A stretch of 19,428 nt of DNA from Polyrhizophydium stewartii (Eukaryota > Chytridiomycota > Chytridiomycetes > Rhizophydiales), in contig JADGIZ010000207.1 of assembly GCA_027604665.1 (NCBI GenBank), positions 1 through 19,428 on the forward strand, written 5' to 3'. The notes below the pieces were generated by a model. That model was not told the origin of the DNA and searched no databases. It was given only the letters and a program-made list of their open reading frames with translations. Made by a program: the position numbers and the translations under genes. Positions 18,401 to 19,428 of this stretch are shown here, in pieces. How positions within the stretch are numbered: the first letter of the stretch is position 1; each line of letters starts with the position of its first letter.

Positions 18401-19407
18401 CCAAAATCTGCACAACTGAGCAGTCAATAGGAGCTGGAGTCGGATATACTAAGAAAGCCGCCACTTACCTTGAGCTCGAGATGCAGCGTGGCGATAATCA
18501 GGATACGCCACTTGTTGATATACAGCCACTTGTTGAGGCCTGTCACGCTTGTCGGCAGCGCGTCTTTGTTGGGACGTGTGGCCACCTTGAGAATATGTGT
18601 CGAGCCACGCCAAACATGTGCATAGTGCGCGTCCTGACTCGCAAAGCGCTCCGTTTCTCCAAAGGGCATGTACACCACCGATTTTAGCACCGACTTTGGG
18701 TGCGTCATGGTGCGCATGATCTGGCAGCCGTGTGGGATGCTGATGTTGAGCGCATTGGACGCATGGGGCAAGCTGCCTGTGCTGCCGCCAAACGCATCCT
18801 CGAGGTCCTGCGAGGAAGACGACAGGCCTACGTCCCACCCGCCTTGACGCTCGCCCGCAATGATGAAGCTTGCCCGCCGCACGGGCGTCGGTAACAAGCG
18901 CGGCGCGATGCTTGGCCTCGCACCACCAATGCCCTGCCCGACCAGTCCAGCGCGGCGGTCGTTCGGGGAGGAGGCGTTCCGCAGATGACCGGTCTTTGCC
19001 GAAGACCCCAACGCCAATGCTCGTCGCGATGGGGCCAAAATGCCCTGGCGCACTCTTGAGGCTTCCTTGACCTTGGCCGCACCAAAGTATCTCGTTGCGA
19101 TTCGCTCGATCTTGCGGCAGACGGTTTTCCACGGCTTGACGGGAACAGCATCCTCTCCTGCACGCGGTGCTCGAGTCCGTCTCTCTTCGTCGCTGCTATC
19201 GCCACTGCCGGTACCGTCGCTGTCGCCGCTGGTGTCTTGATCGGAATCCTCAGACTCGCCGTCGCCGGCGTTTTCTGTTACGCCATGGCTGCCTTCGTCG
19301 CCTGTATCGGGATCTTGGCCGCCCGCCCCCATACTAGGGCGGCTCTGCTTCCTCTGCTTGCTGGTTCTGCGTCCCCGCATCTTGTTCTGAGCACGCTCGG
19401 GTGGCAT
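12430..19407 (-). CDS. giant WD40-HEAT protein, WDR87/WDR97-like (16-17 exons; 5' end may lie beyond window)
   Basis: Exons on the minus strand: 19407-18469, 18407-18291, 18231-18203, 18141-18009, 17940-17817, 17761-17578, 17519-17394, 17321-17143, 17069-16977, 16912-16661, 16580-16118, 16046-15783, 15711-15627, 15563-15312, 15237-13426 and 13341-12430. They join in phase to about 1,987 residues, or 1,968 if a 57-nt intron at 16325-16269 is removed. An acidic/Ser N-terminus is followed by WD40 repeats (about residues 215-950) with LEFVDEHDELVVGGVGAIT, LFYEPLSYFVTGSKDAT, YILSCSLDGTIRMWNLENG, KLFSTSRDSTIRIWSIEY and CGSDGTVKIWDAL. Then come coiled-coil, Lys/Arg-rich and Pro/Glu-rich segments with Q7, and HEAT-type repeats (WQGKVQAAKGLMYMYHTF, VRTQIINNLASYEIY, VVEAAINTLGVFGI). 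Relatives are large cilium- or testis-linked proteins, so an axonemal scaffold is inferred. The frame is open to the window edge upstream of the ATG at 19407. Confidence 0.85.
13819..13839 (-). repeat. seven-glutamine run in the WD40-HEAT protein
   Basis: Mixed CAG/CAA codons encode seven consecutive Gln after two Leu, in the low-complexity segment between the WD40 and HEAT regions (about residue 1547). The mixed codons suggest it is moderately stable. Confidence 0.85.
15238..15311 (-). other. GC-AG intron 1 of the WD40-HEAT gene
   Basis: The minus-strand exon ends AAGCAG and the intron begins GCGAGA, with a CTGAC branch-like site and a CGTCAG end, 74 nt in all. No GT donor exists nearby that would restore frame. 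Splicing here joins EEASKQ to IERMKEG in phase 0, giving a continuous coiled coil. Of the three GC donors in this gene it is the weakest match to consensus. Confidence 0.7.
16047..16117 (-). other. GC-AG intron 2 of the WD40-HEAT gene
   Basis: The donor is CCAG/GCAAGC and the acceptor GCGCAG, with CTGAC upstream, 71 nt. Splicing joins DALTNSLAR to REMQFENPMWSVCFG in phase 2, which fits the family pattern. No GT donor fits the phase in this place. Confidence 0.82.
16269..16325 (-). other. possible 57-nt in-frame intron (retained or removed)
   Basis: A canonical GTATGT donor at 16325, a CTGAC branch-like site and a CGCAG acceptor ending at 16269 enclose 57 nt with no stop codon. Removal yields LNRNVDQMKHHPRDEDH; retention adds 19 residues. 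Both products keep frame, so the sequence alone cannot decide. Confidence 0.55.
17322..17393 (-). other. GC-AG intron 3 of the WD40-HEAT gene
   Basis: The donor ATCAG/GCAAGT is the textbook GC-donor consensus. The acceptor is AACGCAG after a CTGAC branch-like site, 72 nt. Splicing joins FYTTLTQI to SNPIVRLARAE in phase 2. An earlier acceptor (CACAAG) would break the phase. Confidence 0.85.
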
Positions 19408-19428
19408 CGCCTCGGGCTCGCTCGTAAT

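Noticed and set aside
1..19428. CRISPR array, insertion sequence, tRNA or rRNA gene, secondary-metabolite or defence cluster
   Set aside because: No spaced direct repeats, transposase, cloverleaf-like or rRNA sequence was recognised, and the genes are ordinary eukaryotic ones with introns.

Overview
This is nuclear DNA from a GC-rich fungus with short spliceosomal introns. Almost every gene is interrupted by introns of about 55-115 nt. They usually begin GTGNGN (GTGAGC, GTGCGC, GTGGGC), sometimes GTAAGT, and end in CAG, with a CTGAC-like branch site 20-60 nt upstream. Fungal identity rests on two GT71 (Mnn1-type) mannosyltransferases. Two genes have their best-known relatives in animals and ciliated eukaryotes: a RALGPS-like RasGEF-PH protein and a giant WD40-HEAT protein of the WDR87/WDR97 type. 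A zoosporic (chytrid-like) early-diverging fungus is therefore my best inference; it is not proven by the sequence. I built all exon models by hand; adjoining exons agree in codon phase and in family alignment.

Layout. (1) 1-1087 (+): the 3' two-thirds of UAP1, UDP-GlcNAc pyrophosphorylase. (2) 1268-2411 (-): five-exon mercaptopyruvate sulfurtransferase/rhodanese (TUM1/MPST type), convergent with UAP1. (3) 2412-2548: compact divergent promoter. (4) 2549-4259 and 4996-6727 (+): tandem GT71 glycosyltransferase paralogues, each three exons. They share a nearly identical catalytic core (constant offset of 2389 bases) but unrelated-looking N-termini, intergenic DNA and last introns. (5) 6728-7293: unresolved 5' region of the next gene. 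(6) 7294-11189 (+): RALGPS-like Ral GEF with an N-terminal RasGEF domain, a long Ser-rich linker and a C-terminal PH domain split by an insertion. (7) 11406-12373 (+): ANCHR/ZFYVE19-like protein with a C-terminal B-box-like zinc finger. (8) 12430-19407 (-): a giant gene of at least 16 exons encoding about 1,970-1,990 residues, with an acidic N-terminus, WD40 propellers, a coiled-coil and low-complexity middle, and HEAT-type repeats. It carries three GC-AG introns.

How the genes relate. UAP1 makes UDP-GlcNAc for chitin and N-glycans, and the GT71 enzymes would extend Golgi mannans, so the left half leans towards cell-wall and glycoprotein work. The right half holds a small-GTPase regulator, a putative cytokinesis-checkpoint protein and a probable axonemal or cytoskeletal scaffold. 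I see no operon-like system, mobile element, CRISPR array, tRNA or rRNA. I found no convincing wholly new multi-gene system. The most unusual features are the mosaic GT71 pair, the clustered GC-AG introns, and the fungal copies of families described mainly in animals.
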